From: Nocardioides sp. InS609-2
Lineage (GTDB): Bacteria; Actinomycetota; Actinomycetes; Propionibacteriales; Nocardioidaceae
Assembly: GCF_023208195.1 (NCBI RefSeq)
Contig: NZ_CP060034.1
Span: forward strand, 2,232,001-2,296,000
Length of the DNA stretch: 64,000 nt
Reading direction: 5' to 3'
Shown here: positions 1 through 7,805 of the stretch, in pieces
Position numbering within the stretch: position 1 is the first letter of the stretch
Layout of the letters: every line of letters begins with the position of its first letter
The notes under the pieces: generated by a model
What the model saw: the letters and a program-made list of their open reading frames with translations, nothing else
Database searches by the model: none
What the model was told of the DNA's origin: nothing
Program-made: the position numbers and the translations under genes

Positions 1-242
1 CCGCAGGCCACCAGCACATGGCGATGGCGGTCCTCGACGCCCTCGGCGTCGAGCACCCGCTGGAGCCGCATCCGACCCGGCTGATCCCGACCCTGGCGCG
101 CCGCGCGCAGGTCGCCGCAAACGTGAAGTGGACCCGCGAGTTCCTCGGACCGTGGGTGCACCGCCGGGTGACTGGCCGCTCGTCGGGAGACGGCGTCCTG
201 CCCAAGCGACCGACCCTGGAGCCCATCGCGCCGGCTCGTTGA
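1..242 (+). CDS. SGNH/GDSL-type hydrolase, C-terminal fragment (5' end outside window)
   Basis: Only the last 79 codons are inside the window; the frame is open from base 3 to the TGA at 240-242. The first residues (AGHQHMAMAVLDALGV) match the helix that follows the catalytic Asp-x-x-His in SGNH-type esterases, usually written as LSPxGHxxxAxAVLxALG. The basic, proline-rich tail (SSGDGVLPKRPTLEP) resembles the ending of actinobacterial members of this family. The catalytic Ser and the Asp/His would lie upstream, so activity cannot be judged. The assignment rests on a short stretch. The tRNA gene follows 19 bases after the stop. Confidence 0.5.
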   Translation, partial: AGHQHMAMAVLDALGVEHPLEPHPTRLIPTLARRAQVAANVKWTREFLGPWVHRRVTGRSSGDGVLPKRPTLEPIAPAR

Positions 243-261
243 TACGATCGGCGCGCATCCT

Positions 262-337
262 GCGGATGTAGCTCAGTTGGTAGAGCGCGACCTTCCCAAG
301 GTCGATGTCGCGAGTTCGAATCTCGTCATCCGCTCCA
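262..337 (+). tRNA. tRNA-Gly (anticodon CCC), CCA encoded
   Basis: The cloverleaf can be drawn by hand. The acceptor GCGGATG (262-268) pairs perfectly with CATCCGC (327-333). The D arm is GCTC...GAGC, and the anticodon stem CGACC/GGTCG encloses the loop TTCCCAA, giving anticodon CCC. The variable loop is ATGTC, the T stem GCGAG/CTCGT has one G-T pair around TTCGAAT, the discriminator is T334 and a genomic CCA lies at 335-337. CCC reads glycine GGG codons. The 3' half, from the anticodon stem onward, is the first unit of the tandem array at 301-566. Confidence 0.95.
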
Positions 338-566
338 AGACCCGATGTCGCGCCGAGCGCGACACTCTGCCCACCCGTCGATGTCGCGAGTTCGAATCTC
401 GTCATCCGCTCCAAGACCCGATGTCGCGCCGAGCGCGACACTCTGCCCACCCGTCGATGTCGCGAGTTCGAATCTCGTCACCCGCTCCAAGACCCGATGT
501 CGCGCCGAGCGCGACACTCTGCCCACCCGTCGATGTCGCGAGTTCGAATCTCGTCACCCGCGCCAC
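301..566 (+). repeat. Four-copy 76-bp tandem array of the tRNA-Gly 3' half
   Basis: Units begin at 301, 377, 453 and 529, an exact 76-bp period. Each unit opens with the last 37 bases of the tRNA (3' anticodon strand, variable loop, complete T arm, 3' acceptor strand, CCA). A 39-base spacer follows, holding a perfect 8-bp hairpin (TGTCGCGC-CGA-GCGCGACA; 346-364, 422-440, 498-516). Units 1 and 2 end in CATCCGC; units 3 and 4 carry CACCCGC, and unit 4 loses the spacer and its TCCA becomes GCCA. No 5' acceptor strand, D arm or anticodon is repeated, so the extra copies are not complete tRNAs. Open frames read across this array are artefacts. Confidence 0.95.
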
Positions 567-727
567 AAGTCCCCGGCTCGAAACCTCCTCGAATTACAAC
601 ACTGTCATTCAGCGGCGTGTCGCTGCCCTGGTACAGATGTGACTGATGGGACACTTGCGCCTTTTGGGACTGTCGGGGACAGTGAGGCGTCAGCCACCGC
701 CGCCATCCCGATCGAGGTCTTCCCCAG
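567..727. other. Leader between tRNA repeat array and peptidase gene; no gene seen
   Basis: These 161 bases separate the end of the tRNA-derived array from the start of the secreted peptidase. They have lower GC than their surroundings near 585-610 (a run containing CTCGAATTACAACACTGTCATT) and may carry the promoter of the peptidase operon. I see no convincing -35/-10 pair, no second tRNA and no open frame with coding character. There is also no integrase or transposase remnant that would explain the tRNA 3'-end repeats. Confidence 0.5.
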
Positions 728-1993
728 ATGCTCCGCCGCACCCTGTCCCGGCCCACCCTGTCGAGGCCCGCGGCCATCGCGCTCGGAGCCCTTGCGCTCG
801 TCGTCGCGGTCGCGCCGTTCCTCCCCGACGCCGACTCCGGGCCGGGCATCGCCCCGTCCGGCCGCGACGCCGCCTTCCGCACGAGCACCACAGCCGGACG
901 CGGCCAGGTCACGCCGGCCATGCAGGCCGAGATCGATCGCGTGGTCGCTGCCGGCGCCGTACGCCCGGGCGCGCGACCGACCCCAGCCGGATCCGCGCGC
1001 TGCGCGACCTTCGACGGCCAGCGCTACTGCCTCGGCGTTGGCTGGACGACGCAGTCGCAGGCCCAGGTGCAGGCCCGGGTGTCGTACGCCGCCCAGGCGA
1101 TCGCCGCGCGCCGTCCCACCGCGGTCGAGACCACCGGAGACCTCGACGCCGCGGCCGCTCTCACGCGCACCGCGAAGCTGAGCCCCACCGGCCGCACCCG
1201 TCGCGAGCGGGCCGAGCTCACCGACGCCGCCCGCTCCGTCGCGAAGGTGTGGTTGCTGCGTCACGAGATCCAGGGCGCTCCGCTGCCAGAGGGCTTCGCC
1301 ACTGCACACCCTGAAGCCATCGCTGCCCGCCGGGGCGACTCGACCGCAACCACGACCACGACCCCCTCGGCTCCCCCGACCGTCGCCGTCAACGAGGCCA
1401 CGACGGCGAGCAAGACCGCCGCCGAGTACCCACAGCTCGCGACCGTGCTCGACGAGACCCAGGTTGCGCAGCAGAGCCGCAGCTACTGGTGCGGCCCGAC
1501 CGCGATGCAGATGGTGGCGTGGGGCTGGCGCCAGAAGCGGCAGCCACAGAAGAAGTGGGCGCGCAAGATCGGCACCTCGACCGCCGGCTCGTCGATCACC
1601 GACGTCGTCCGCGTCATCAACAACAACACCGGCTGGGACCGCGCCGAGCACGCCGGCACCTTCGTCACGCTCGACATCGGCGACTTCACCTTCGACGAGT
1701 GGTACCTGGTGATGATGCGCCACGTCACCGACTACACCGCCCCCGTGCTGCTGCACCCGGTGCTGGAGAAGAAGTACTACCCCTACCTCGACGACAACGC
1801 CTCCGGGCACTTCCAGGTCGGTCGCGGCTACGACCAGAACCCCACCGGCGAGCCGCTCCTGAGCTACTTCGAGCCATGGAACCAGCAGGCGTTCGACCCG
1901 AGCGAGCCGTACATCGAGCGGGTCCAGTGGCAGTCGGCCTACCAGCAGTTCCGCGCCAACCAGGCCCACTTCCAGCACAACATCGGCGTCTGA
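728..1993 (+). CDS. Secreted or membrane-anchored papain-like (C39-type) cysteine peptidase
   Basis: The protein has 421 residues. A hydrophobic segment at about residues 15-31 (AAIALGALALVVAVAPF) acts as signal peptide or N-terminal anchor. Then comes a ~200-residue low-complexity/helical prodomain-like region containing a Thr/Pro-rich linker (about 205-220), and a C-terminal catalytic domain. The motif SYWCGPTAMQM places the nucleophile at Cys255, and SGHFQVGRGYD places the general base at His361, as in C39-like papain-fold peptidases. There is no ABC-transporter domain, so this is not a bacteriocin-exporter peptidase; cell-surface proteolysis is more likely. Its TGA overlaps the ATG of the lipoprotein gene by one base, implying translational coupling. 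The substrate cannot be told from sequence. Confidence 0.75.
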   Translation: MLRRTLSRPTLSRPAAIALGALALVVAVAPFLPDADSGPGIAPSGRDAAFRTSTTAGRGQVTPAMQAEIDRVVAAGAVRPGARPTPAGSARCATFDGQRYCLGVGWTTQSQAQVQARVSYAAQAIAARRPTAVETTGDLDAAAALTRTAKLSPTGRTRRERAELTDAARSVAKVWLLRHEIQGAPLPEGFATAHPEAIAARRGDSTATTTTTPSAPPTVAVNEATTASKTAAEYPQLATVLDETQVAQQSRSYWCGPTAMQMVAWGWRQKRQPQKKWARKIGTSTAGSSITDVVRVINNNTGWDRAEHAGTFVTLDIGDFTFDEWYLVMMRHVTDYTAPVLLHPVLEKKYYPYLDDNASGHFQVGRGYDQNPTGEPLLSYFEPWNQQAFDPSEPYIERVQWQSAYQQFRANQAHFQHNIGV

Positions 1994-3087
1994 TGCGGGC
2001 CCTCGCGGCGTACGGCGCGGCGGTGGCCCTGCTGGCGGGGCTGCTCGCCGGCTGCGCTGACGACGAGCCGGACGCAGTGCCGCCGGTCGAGCCCTCCCTC
2101 AGCTCGAACGCCAGCCCGACCGAGAGCCCGTCGACGATCGTGTCACCGGCCGGCGACGTCATCCCCACCACCGCGCTGCTCGACTGGACGAGCACTGGCA
2201 GCAACCCCGAGGACGAGGTGGTCCAGGGGGCCGAGTGGAGCGCAGAGGTGACCGGCAACGGTGCTGGCGCCGAGCTCACCGGTCCCGGCGAGAGCCGCAC
2301 GATCGAGGCCGGCAAGGGACGCCGCATCGACGACGTACTCCTCGACGACGAGTGGCTGGTCGTCGTCGCCCAGGACAAGCAGGAGACCCGTCCCGCACAG
2401 GCCACCGTGCTCGAGCTGGCGACCGGCGACTCGCGCGACGTGACACCCGAGCCCGCGCCCGGTGGGCAGTGGGCGATGTACGGCGGCACCCTGCACTACC
2501 CGACGACCGGACCCCAGAACACCTACTGTCTTGCGGCTTTCGACCTCGCATCGGGCGAGGGCGAAGTCGATTACTGCGCCCCACCGAAGCACGGCTTCTC
2601 CAATGTCGTCGCGAGCAGTACGACGACCGCGCTGATGACCTTCGACGACACCCGCCCGGTCTCGTGCCGCACCCTCGCCACCCTCACCGACGGCGTCGCC
2701 GAGCCCGTCGCGGACGTGCCCGAGTGCACCGGCTGGGACATCGCCGCCACCGACACCGGCGCCGTCTGGTCGGTGCTGCCCGACGAGAAGCAGGTCGAGG
2801 CCGGCGACTTCTCCGCGAGCGCCGACGGGGCGACGTACCACCTCGGCATGGGCGCGACAGGCACGCTGACTCCCTGCGGCGACTCGGTCTACTTCGCACG
2901 CAACGGGGCCGGCGACGAGCCCGCCCAGCTGTTGCACTGGACTCCCGATGCCACGCTCGAGATCGCCTATGCCGCTCCCGGCAACGGGCCGGGCTTCCTC
3001 GGCAAGCCTGCCTGCGCTGGCAACGTCCTCACCGTCAGCGCGTTCGGCGCCGGCGGGGACGAGCAGGTCTCGGCGGTCGCGCCGTAG
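1993..3087 (+). CDS. Lipoprotein of unknown function, coupled to the C39-type peptidase
   Basis: The protein has 364 residues. The signal sequence ends in a good lipobox (LLAGC, Cys20), followed by an acidic, Ser/Thr/Pro-rich linker and a domain of short beta-strand-like repeats. That domain has several Gly-Asp and Trp turns and six or more cysteines spaced through the C-terminal half, suggesting a disulfide-bonded extracellular beta-propeller-like fold. I do not recognise a named family. The start is fixed by the lipobox and by the TGATG overlap with the peptidase stop. The pairing suggests that the lipoprotein holds, inhibits or presents a substrate to the upstream peptidase; this is inference from coupling only. 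Confidence 0.7.
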   Translation: MRALAAYGAAVALLAGLLAGCADDEPDAVPPVEPSLSSNASPTESPSTIVSPAGDVIPTTALLDWTSTGSNPEDEVVQGAEWSAEVTGNGAGAELTGPGESRTIEAGKGRRIDDVLLDDEWLVVVAQDKQETRPAQATVLELATGDSRDVTPEPAPGGQWAMYGGTLHYPTTGPQNTYCLAAFDLASGEGEVDYCAPPKHGFSNVVASSTTTALMTFDDTRPVSCRTLATLTDGVAEPVADVPECTGWDIAATDTGAVWSVLPDEKQVEAGDFSASADGATYHLGMGATGTLTPCGDSVYFARNGAGDEPAQLLHWTPDATLEIAYAAPGNGPGFLGKPACAGNVLTVSAFGAGGDEQVSAVAP

Positions 3088-3097
3088 GCTCGAACGC

Positions 3098-3730
3098 GTG
3101 ACGTTCACCGGCTTCCCGACTGCTGCCCTCGACTTCTACGACGACCTCGAGGTCGACAACACCAAGTCGTTCTGGGAGGCACACAAGGCCGTGTACGCCG
3201 AGGCGGTGGCCGCGCCGATGAAGGCACTGTGCGCCGAGCTGACCGCCGAGTTCGGCGCGCCGAAGATCTTCCGGCCCTTCCGCGACGTCCGCTTCGCCAA
3301 GGACAAGACGCCGTACAAGACCCACCAGGGCGCGTTCGTCGGTGTCGCCCCGTCGACCGGCTACTACCTCGAGCTGTCGCCACGCGGGGTGCGGGTGGGT
3401 GGTGGCTTCTACGAAGCGAGTGGTCCGCGGCTGGCGGCGATCCGCGATGCGATGGCCGACGAGAAGGAGGGCCGCAAGCTCGCCCGCCTGCTGAAGTCCT
3501 ACGACACGGACGGGTGGGAGATCGGCGGCGACCAGCTCAAGACCGCCCCGCGCGGGTACGACGTCACGCACCCCCGCATCGACCTGCTGCGGCGCAAGCA
3601 ACTGTTCGTCGGGCGCCCCTACGGCTTCGGCGACGACGCAATCGGACCCGGGCTCGTCGACCGGGTGCGGGCCGACTGGCGGGCACTGCGGCCGCTGGTC
3701 GAATGGCTGGCCGGACGCTCGGAGCGGTGA
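3098..3730 (+). CDS. DUF2461 / TIGR02453 family protein
   Basis: The protein has 210 residues and a GTG start, chosen because the family begins immediately with FTGFPTAALDFYDDLEVDNTK. Recognisable family features are the N-terminal F-x-x-L-x-x-N-N-T-K-x-x-W/F-E-A-H segment, the middle FRPFRDVRFAKDKTPYKTHQG block, and GGGFYEASGPRLAAIRDAM. Members are widespread cytosolic proteins of undetermined biochemical function. Upstream ATG frames belong to the preceding lipoprotein region. The stop TGA overlaps the GTG of the phosphotransferase gene (GTGA), so the two are probably co-translated. Confidence 0.88.
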   Translation: MTFTGFPTAALDFYDDLEVDNTKSFWEAHKAVYAEAVAAPMKALCAELTAEFGAPKIFRPFRDVRFAKDKTPYKTHQGAFVGVAPSTGYYLELSPRGVRVGGGFYEASGPRLAAIRDAMADEKEGRKLARLLKSYDTDGWEIGGDQLKTAPRGYDVTHPRIDLLRRKQLFVGRPYGFGDDAIGPGLVDRVRADWRALRPLVEWLAGRSER

Positions 3731-4572
3731 CCGGGCGGGGCGTTGCCTGGGCCGAGTCGCGGCTCGGGTGCCGGGTGATCCAGGCGATTCCGCTGACCGG
3801 CGGCTGGACCTCGACCATGCTGCGACTCGACGACGAGTCCGGCGCCAGCAGCGTGCTGCGGCTGATGACCAACGAGCCCTGGCTCACGCACGGCGCCGCA
3901 CTCACCACCCGCGAGAGCGAGGTGCAGACCCTGCTGACGGACTCGCCGGTGCCGGTGCCGACGTCGCTCGCGCTTGATGCGACAGGAGATCTGGCCGGAC
4001 ACCCGGCCCACCTGATGAGCCTCCTGCCCGGTGCTGTCGAGGAGGACCGCATCGACGACGGGGGCCTCAACCGGCTCGCCGCCCTGCTCGTCGACATCCA
4101 CGCGACCCGGCCGCCCGAGTCGCCTCGCGACTACCAGTCATGGGCCTGGCCGGCGAAGCGGGTCGTGCCCTCCTGGGCCACCGAACCCGACGTGTGGCAG
4201 GCGGCGTTCGCGGTCCTGGCCGGGGATCCGCCGGCCTTCGATCCGACCTTCCTGCACCGCGACTTCCACCTCCGCAACGTGCTGTGGGTCGACGGTGAGA
4301 TCAGCGGCGTCGTCGACTGGGTCGAGACCTCGTGGGGCCCGGCCTGGCTCGACGTCGCGCACTGCCGCACCAACCTGGCGATCCGGCACGGCAGCGCGGT
4401 CGCCGACCGCTTCGCTGCGTCGTACGTCGCGAAGACGGGCCGCGAACCTGACACCTACTGGGACGTGATGGACGTCGTCGGCTTCCTGCCGCCGCCCGGT
4501 GTCGAAGGGTTGTTCACCGATCCGACCGAGCTGTCACGGCTGGAGCAGCACCTGGTCAGGGTGTTGGGCTGA
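3727..4572 (+). CDS. Aminoglycoside-phosphotransferase (APH) fold kinase
   Basis: The protein has 281 residues. The choline/aminoglycoside kinase catalytic motif is complete: LHRDFHLRNVLW gives catalytic Asp179 and Asn184, followed by the metal-binding Asp197 in GVVDWVE. The N-lobe nucleotide-binding segment (LTGGWTSTMLRL) precedes it. The substrate is not predictable; small-molecule or sugar phosphorylation is as likely as drug modification, and nothing nearby suggests a resistance cluster. The GTG start overlaps the DUF2461 stop by four bases. The 3' end overlaps the convergent hypothetical gene by 17 bases. Confidence 0.85.
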   Translation: MTGRGVAWAESRLGCRVIQAIPLTGGWTSTMLRLDDESGASSVLRLMTNEPWLTHGAALTTRESEVQTLLTDSPVPVPTSLALDATGDLAGHPAHLMSLLPGAVEEDRIDDGGLNRLAALLVDIHATRPPESPRDYQSWAWPAKRVVPSWATEPDVWQAAFAVLAGDPPAFDPTFLHRDFHLRNVLWVDGEISGVVDWVETSWGPAWLDVAHCRTNLAIRHGSAVADRFAASYVAKTGREPDTYWDVMDVVGFLPPPGVEGLFTDPTELSRLEQHLVRVLG

Positions 4573-5292
4573 ACCAGGCGTCGCTCATCGCGATCTCCTC
4601 CAACTGCGCGGGCGAGAGCAGCGGCTGGCCAGCGACGACGGTGGTGCTGTCATCGTCGGCGGCGTTGTAGGACAGGACCATGATCGAGTACCGACCCCGC
4701 CACGCCGCCGCTGAGTTGTAGACGACATCGCCTTCCTCGAACGTCAGCGACCCGGTCCAGGCATCGCCGACCTTGCGACAGTTCTGGTACCAGAGGCCGC
4801 AGAGTCCCTCGAAGTCGCCGCTGGCATAGAGGTCGGTCACCATCACCATCACCGTCGTCAGCGTCCCGTCCAGACGGAAGGCCGCACCCAGGTGCCGTCG
4901 GTTCCGTCGAAGCTGTCGTAGCGCTCGCCGTGCAACCGTTCGGTGACGTCGTCGATGCCGGCAGCCCGCGCCACGATGAGGGGGAACACTTCCTCGGACA
5001 CCGCGAAGATCGCGGGGGCACCCTCGCTCGCACCACTCGAGGGAGCGTCCATGGCCATGGGCGCGATGCCACCCGCGAGCACGTTCCCGCCGACCCCCAA
5101 AGAGGCGACGACGGCGGCCGCGGCGACCGTCGTACGGATGCGGCGGTGGCGGCGGCGGATGCGCCCGCGGCGTACGCTCCCGGCCACAATGCTGTGGAGG
5201 TCGAGCGGCAGGTCGGACGTTGCTCGCTCCAGCAGGTCGAGCGCTTGGCGTTGTGTCTTGGCAGGTCCTTCGGGGAAGTGGTCATGGCGCAC
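4556..5292 (-). pseudogene. Sigma-factor-linked membrane protein, apparent frameshift
   Basis: Two collinear pieces look like one gene. The first (5292-4858, GTG start, 144 codons) has an Arg-rich cytosolic N-terminus, one membrane segment (TTVAAAAVVASLGVGGNVLAGG) and an outer domain, and ends early at WVRPSVWTGR. In the next frame the text continues without a start or ribosome site as FRLDGTLTTVMVMVTDLYASG to 4556. Adding one base near 4881-4888 (GTGCGGCC to GTGGCGGCC) would restore a single ~245-residue protein. The gene overlaps the sigma gene by 11 bases. Its position and single-TM topology suggest a regulator of that sigma factor, but I recognise no anti-sigma zinc motif. Genuine decay and sequencing error both remain possible. 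Confidence 0.65.
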
Positions 5293-5781
5293 GCAGGTCG
5301 GAGAGGTCGGCTCCGAACCGCGCTCGCAGTCGATCGAGGGCTCGCAGGCTGCGGTTGCGCACCGCGCCCTCGCTGATCCCGAGCTCGTTGGCGACGACGG
5401 CCACGGGCGCGTCGTCGAGGTAGCGGCGCACGAGCACGACCCGGTCGAGCTCGTCGAGACCGGCCAGCGCCTCGGCCAGCGCGAGCCGCACCACCGGTGA
5501 GTCGTCGACGCCCCGGTCGGGCAGCGTGTCCGTCGGTTTCTCATGGGCGCTGCGCCGGCGCCGGCTGTCGATGAACACCCGCGTCAAAGTGGTCTGGGCG
5601 TATGCCGCGGGGTTCTCGATGCGCGCACCGAACCGGCGCGTCCACCGCACGTAGACGCGCGCCAGTTCTCCTGCATGAGGTCCTCGGACTGGTGGACGTC
5701 GCCACACATCAGCCACGCGGATCGATGGAGGTGCCGGGCCCTCGCCCGGGCGAACTCCTCGAATTCGGCTTCGGTTGACAT
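5282..5781 (-). pseudogene. SigE-family ECF sigma factor, apparent frameshift
   Basis: The start ATG at 5781 follows an AAGGGG ribosome site and encodes MSTEAEFEEFARARARHLH and the sigma-2 segment (LMCGDVHQSEDLMQE). The frame then goes astray (NWRASTCG...). The true continuation LARVYVRWTRRFGARIENPAAYA appears one base out of frame and runs through a normal sigma-4 region (LGISEGAVRNRSLRALDRLRARF) to the TGA at 5282. One base lost around 5665-5667 (GAGAACTGG; a C missing from AACCTGG would explain it) accounts for everything. An intact copy would be a typical ~165-residue SigE-family factor. The upstream open frame reaching 5926 is not the native N-terminus. Confidence 0.8.
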
Positions 5782-5899
5782 GACACCCCTTGTCGGTGCG
5801 GAACGGTCTCACCCGTACGACGCATCCGCCACCCGTCCCGTCACAGGATGGTCGCACCGGATTCACGGTTCGGATGCCTGGGCACGACACGGTGGAGGC

Positions 5900-6457
5900 A
5901 TGGCACGACGAACGATCCACCTCCACGTCGACTTCTCCAGCCTCGACGGTGACGTCATCACCGACTCACTGATGGCCCATCGAGAACACCTCAAGGGATG
6001 CGGCTTCAAGGTGCCGGTAAAGGAGAGCGATCAGCCCTTCCTGGCGGCGATCGAGATGCGGCGCGACCACAAGACACACGACCTCAAACGCAGCCAGGTC
6101 GAGGGCGCCTGGGCCGAGATCTGCCGGCGCGCGCACCAAGGTCGCAAGACGCCGTTGGTGAGCGTGCCCGGCTTCGGCACCTGCACGCCGACCCAGGTCG
6201 ACCTGCTCCTCGACAGCCTGGCCGGACTGCGCGTGCACCTCGTCGCGACGGTGCCCAGCGTGGCCAGCCCCGAGGCGGCCGAGACGGTCGACCACACGCT
6301 TGCCCACTGGCGGTCCCAACTGGCCAGGGGCCGGGTGACGACCGTCCCCGTCGCACCGGGTGACTGGCGGCAAGCCTGGCAGGAGTACGTCGCGGCGGTC
6401 GGCCTCGGCGCCGACCCACTCCCGCTCGTCGACGTCCGATCCCCCATCAGCGCCTGA
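5900..6457 (+). CDS. Uncharacterised protein with a sulfotransferase-like N-terminus
   Basis: The protein has 185 residues. The ATG at 5900 follows a perfect GGAGG. The opening RRTIHLHVDFSSLDGDVITDSLMAHREHLKGCGFKVP is laid out like actinobacterial sulfotransferase-type P-loop proteins (HVGLPKTGTTYLQ...NRxxLxxxGVxxP). The P-loop Gly-x-x-Lys-Thr-Gly-Thr is replaced by FSSLDGD, so nucleotide (PAPS) binding by that loop is not expected. The later part (ACTPTQVDLLLDSL..HLVATVPSV) keeps the spacing of such proteins, but the full-length C-terminal half is missing. It is probably a shortened, non-catalytic relative; this is inference from pattern only. Confidence 0.5.
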   Translation: MARRTIHLHVDFSSLDGDVITDSLMAHREHLKGCGFKVPVKESDQPFLAAIEMRRDHKTHDLKRSQVEGAWAEICRRAHQGRKTPLVSVPGFGTCTPTQVDLLLDSLAGLRVHLVATVPSVASPEAAETVDHTLAHWRSQLARGRVTTVPVAPGDWRQAWQEYVAAVGLGADPLPLVDVRSPISA

Positions 6458-6463
6458 TTCGAC

Positions 6464-7744
6464 TCAGACGGCCACCCGCTGATTCACCAGCTCCTCGTCG
6501 AGCACCGGCCAGTCCCGCGGGCGAGGAACCCTGCGGACAGTGCGGCTCAGCGTCGGGATGAGAGCGGCGAGTACGGTGGCGACGAGCAGGACGGCAGTGC
6601 CCGTGCGGGCGCCGTACTGTTCCAGCAGGAAGCCGCCCAGGATCGGCGCCAGCGGCATCGTGGTCAGGCCGACGAACTGGGTGGCCGACGAGATGCGGCC
6701 CTGTAGCCGCGCGGGCGTGATGGCAACCCGGTAGGACTGCGCGCCGGCGTTGCCGGCCGGGTTGAAGAAGACGCCGACGAAGAGCATCGCGCCGATCAGC
6801 ACGGGCGAGCCCCAGAAGACCAGCGGCACGATCAGCGGCACCCAGCTCCAGGCGACGAGCACGGTCAGGTGGCCGGTGCGCATCCGGTCGATGATGTACG
6901 GCGCGGAGAGAGCGCCGAGGATCCCGCCCACTCCGGCCAGCGCGCTGATGACGCCGATCGCGGCGGGATGAACGCCCTGTTGCACGAGCCGCAGGATCGC
7001 TACGAAGAAGACCGCGTTGACCACGAGGTTCGAGCAGGCGCTGAAGGCGACCATGGTCCGGAAGTAGGGCCGGGCGAACACGTAGCGCATGCCTTCGGTC
7101 AGGTCGCTGCGGAGCTCACGCCCGAGCCCCGTCCACCCGACGCGATCGGTGCGTACGACGGGCGAGAGGTCGGTGCGGAGCCGACCGAGCATCACGTACG
7201 ACACGGCGAAGGTGACGGTGTCGAAGACGAATGGCAGCGCCCTGGAGGCGCCGTACAGGAGGCCACCGAGCGGGCCCCCGAGCAGTGACGCGATGTGGTG
7301 GCGAGCCTGGTTCTGGCTGATCGCGGTGGGCAGCTCCTCACGAGTGACAACGCTGCGCACTGCCGAGGCCTCGGCCGGCCCGAAGACCCCCGTGGCCACG
7401 CCGGTGCCGAACGCGACCGCGATCAGATGGGTCAGCGTGAGTGAGTCGAGCACCGCCGCGGCGGCGAGCGATCCGTAGAGCAGGGCGCCGCACGCACTGG
7501 CGGCGCGCATCACCCGGCGGCGGTCGCAGCGATCGGCGAGTACGCCGCCGCCGAGCAGCGCCGCGGTCATGCCGAGCATCAGTGCGGCGTCGGGAAGGCC
7601 GGCCTGGACCGCCGACCCGGTGAGCGCGAAGGCGATCAGCGGGAAGACGAACATGCTCGTGGCAGTGCCGAGCTGGCTGACGACCTCGCCGGTCCAGAGG
7701 ATCGTGAAGTCGCGGTTGCGGACAAGGGTGCGATAGCCGGTCAC
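6464..7744 (-). CDS. MFS transporter, drug-efflux-like
   Basis: The protein has 426 residues with about 12 hydrophobic segments. It opens with RNRDFTILWTGEVVSQLGTATS and the loop 2-3 motif GGGVLADRCDRRRVM, both typical of the MFS_3/enterobactin-exporter-like branch of actinobacteria. GTG at 7744 is used: upstream in-frame codons would run through the operator. It is divergent from an ArsR-type regulator across a 61-bp gap that contains two TTGCGCAA boxes, so the ArsR protein probably represses it. The substrate is unknown. The gene ends 6 bases from the convergent sulfotransferase-like gene. Confidence 0.88.
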   Translation of the reverse strand: MTGYRTLVRNRDFTILWTGEVVSQLGTATSMFVFPLIAFALTGSAVQAGLPDAALMLGMTAALLGGGVLADRCDRRRVMRAASACGALLYGSLAAAAVLDSLTLTHLIAVAFGTGVATGVFGPAEASAVRSVVTREELPTAISQNQARHHIASLLGGPLGGLLYGASRALPFVFDTVTFAVSYVMLGRLRTDLSPVVRTDRVGWTGLGRELRSDLTEGMRYVFARPYFRTMVAFSACSNLVVNAVFFVAILRLVQQGVHPAAIGVISALAGVGGILGALSAPYIIDRMRTGHLTVLVAWSWVPLIVPLVFWGSPVLIGAMLFVGVFFNPAGNAGAQSYRVAITPARLQGRISSATQFVGLTTMPLAPILGGFLLEQYGARTGTAVLLVATVLAALIPTLSRTVRRVPRPRDWPVLDEELVNQRVAV

Positions 7745-7758
7745 ATGCGCACCATAAC

Positions 7759-7780
7759 TTGCGCAATAAGTGTTGCGCAA
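7759..7780. promoter_or_regulatory. Twin TTGCGCAA operator between MFS and ArsR genes
   Basis: Two identical self-complementary octamers, TTGCGCAA at 7759-7766 and again at 7773-7780, are set 14 bp apart in the 61-bp divergent gap. The arrangement suits a winged-helix dimer covering the start regions of both genes. Probable operator of the adjacent ArsR-type regulator. Confidence 0.7.
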
Positions 7781-7805
7781 TGGTTCGTGCGGATATGCTG
7801 CCCCC

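Noticed and set aside
301..566. CRISPR-like array from four direct repeats
   Set aside because: Units are contiguous 76-bp copies with no variable spacers and clearly derive from the tRNA 3' half.
262..727. Integrative element attached at tRNA-Gly
   Set aside because: Repeats of the tRNA 3' end exist, but no integrase or mobility gene and no distant matching att site were found in the window.
326..921. Open frames across the tRNA repeats (DDEIRTRDIDGW-type translations)
   Set aside because: They are translations of tRNA repeats; such sequences recur as artefacts in databases and contain no domain.
5782..5926. N-terminal extension of the sigma factor (start at 5926)
   Set aside because: The translated extension has no sigma features; the true N-terminus (MSTEAEFEEF) is in another frame at 5781.
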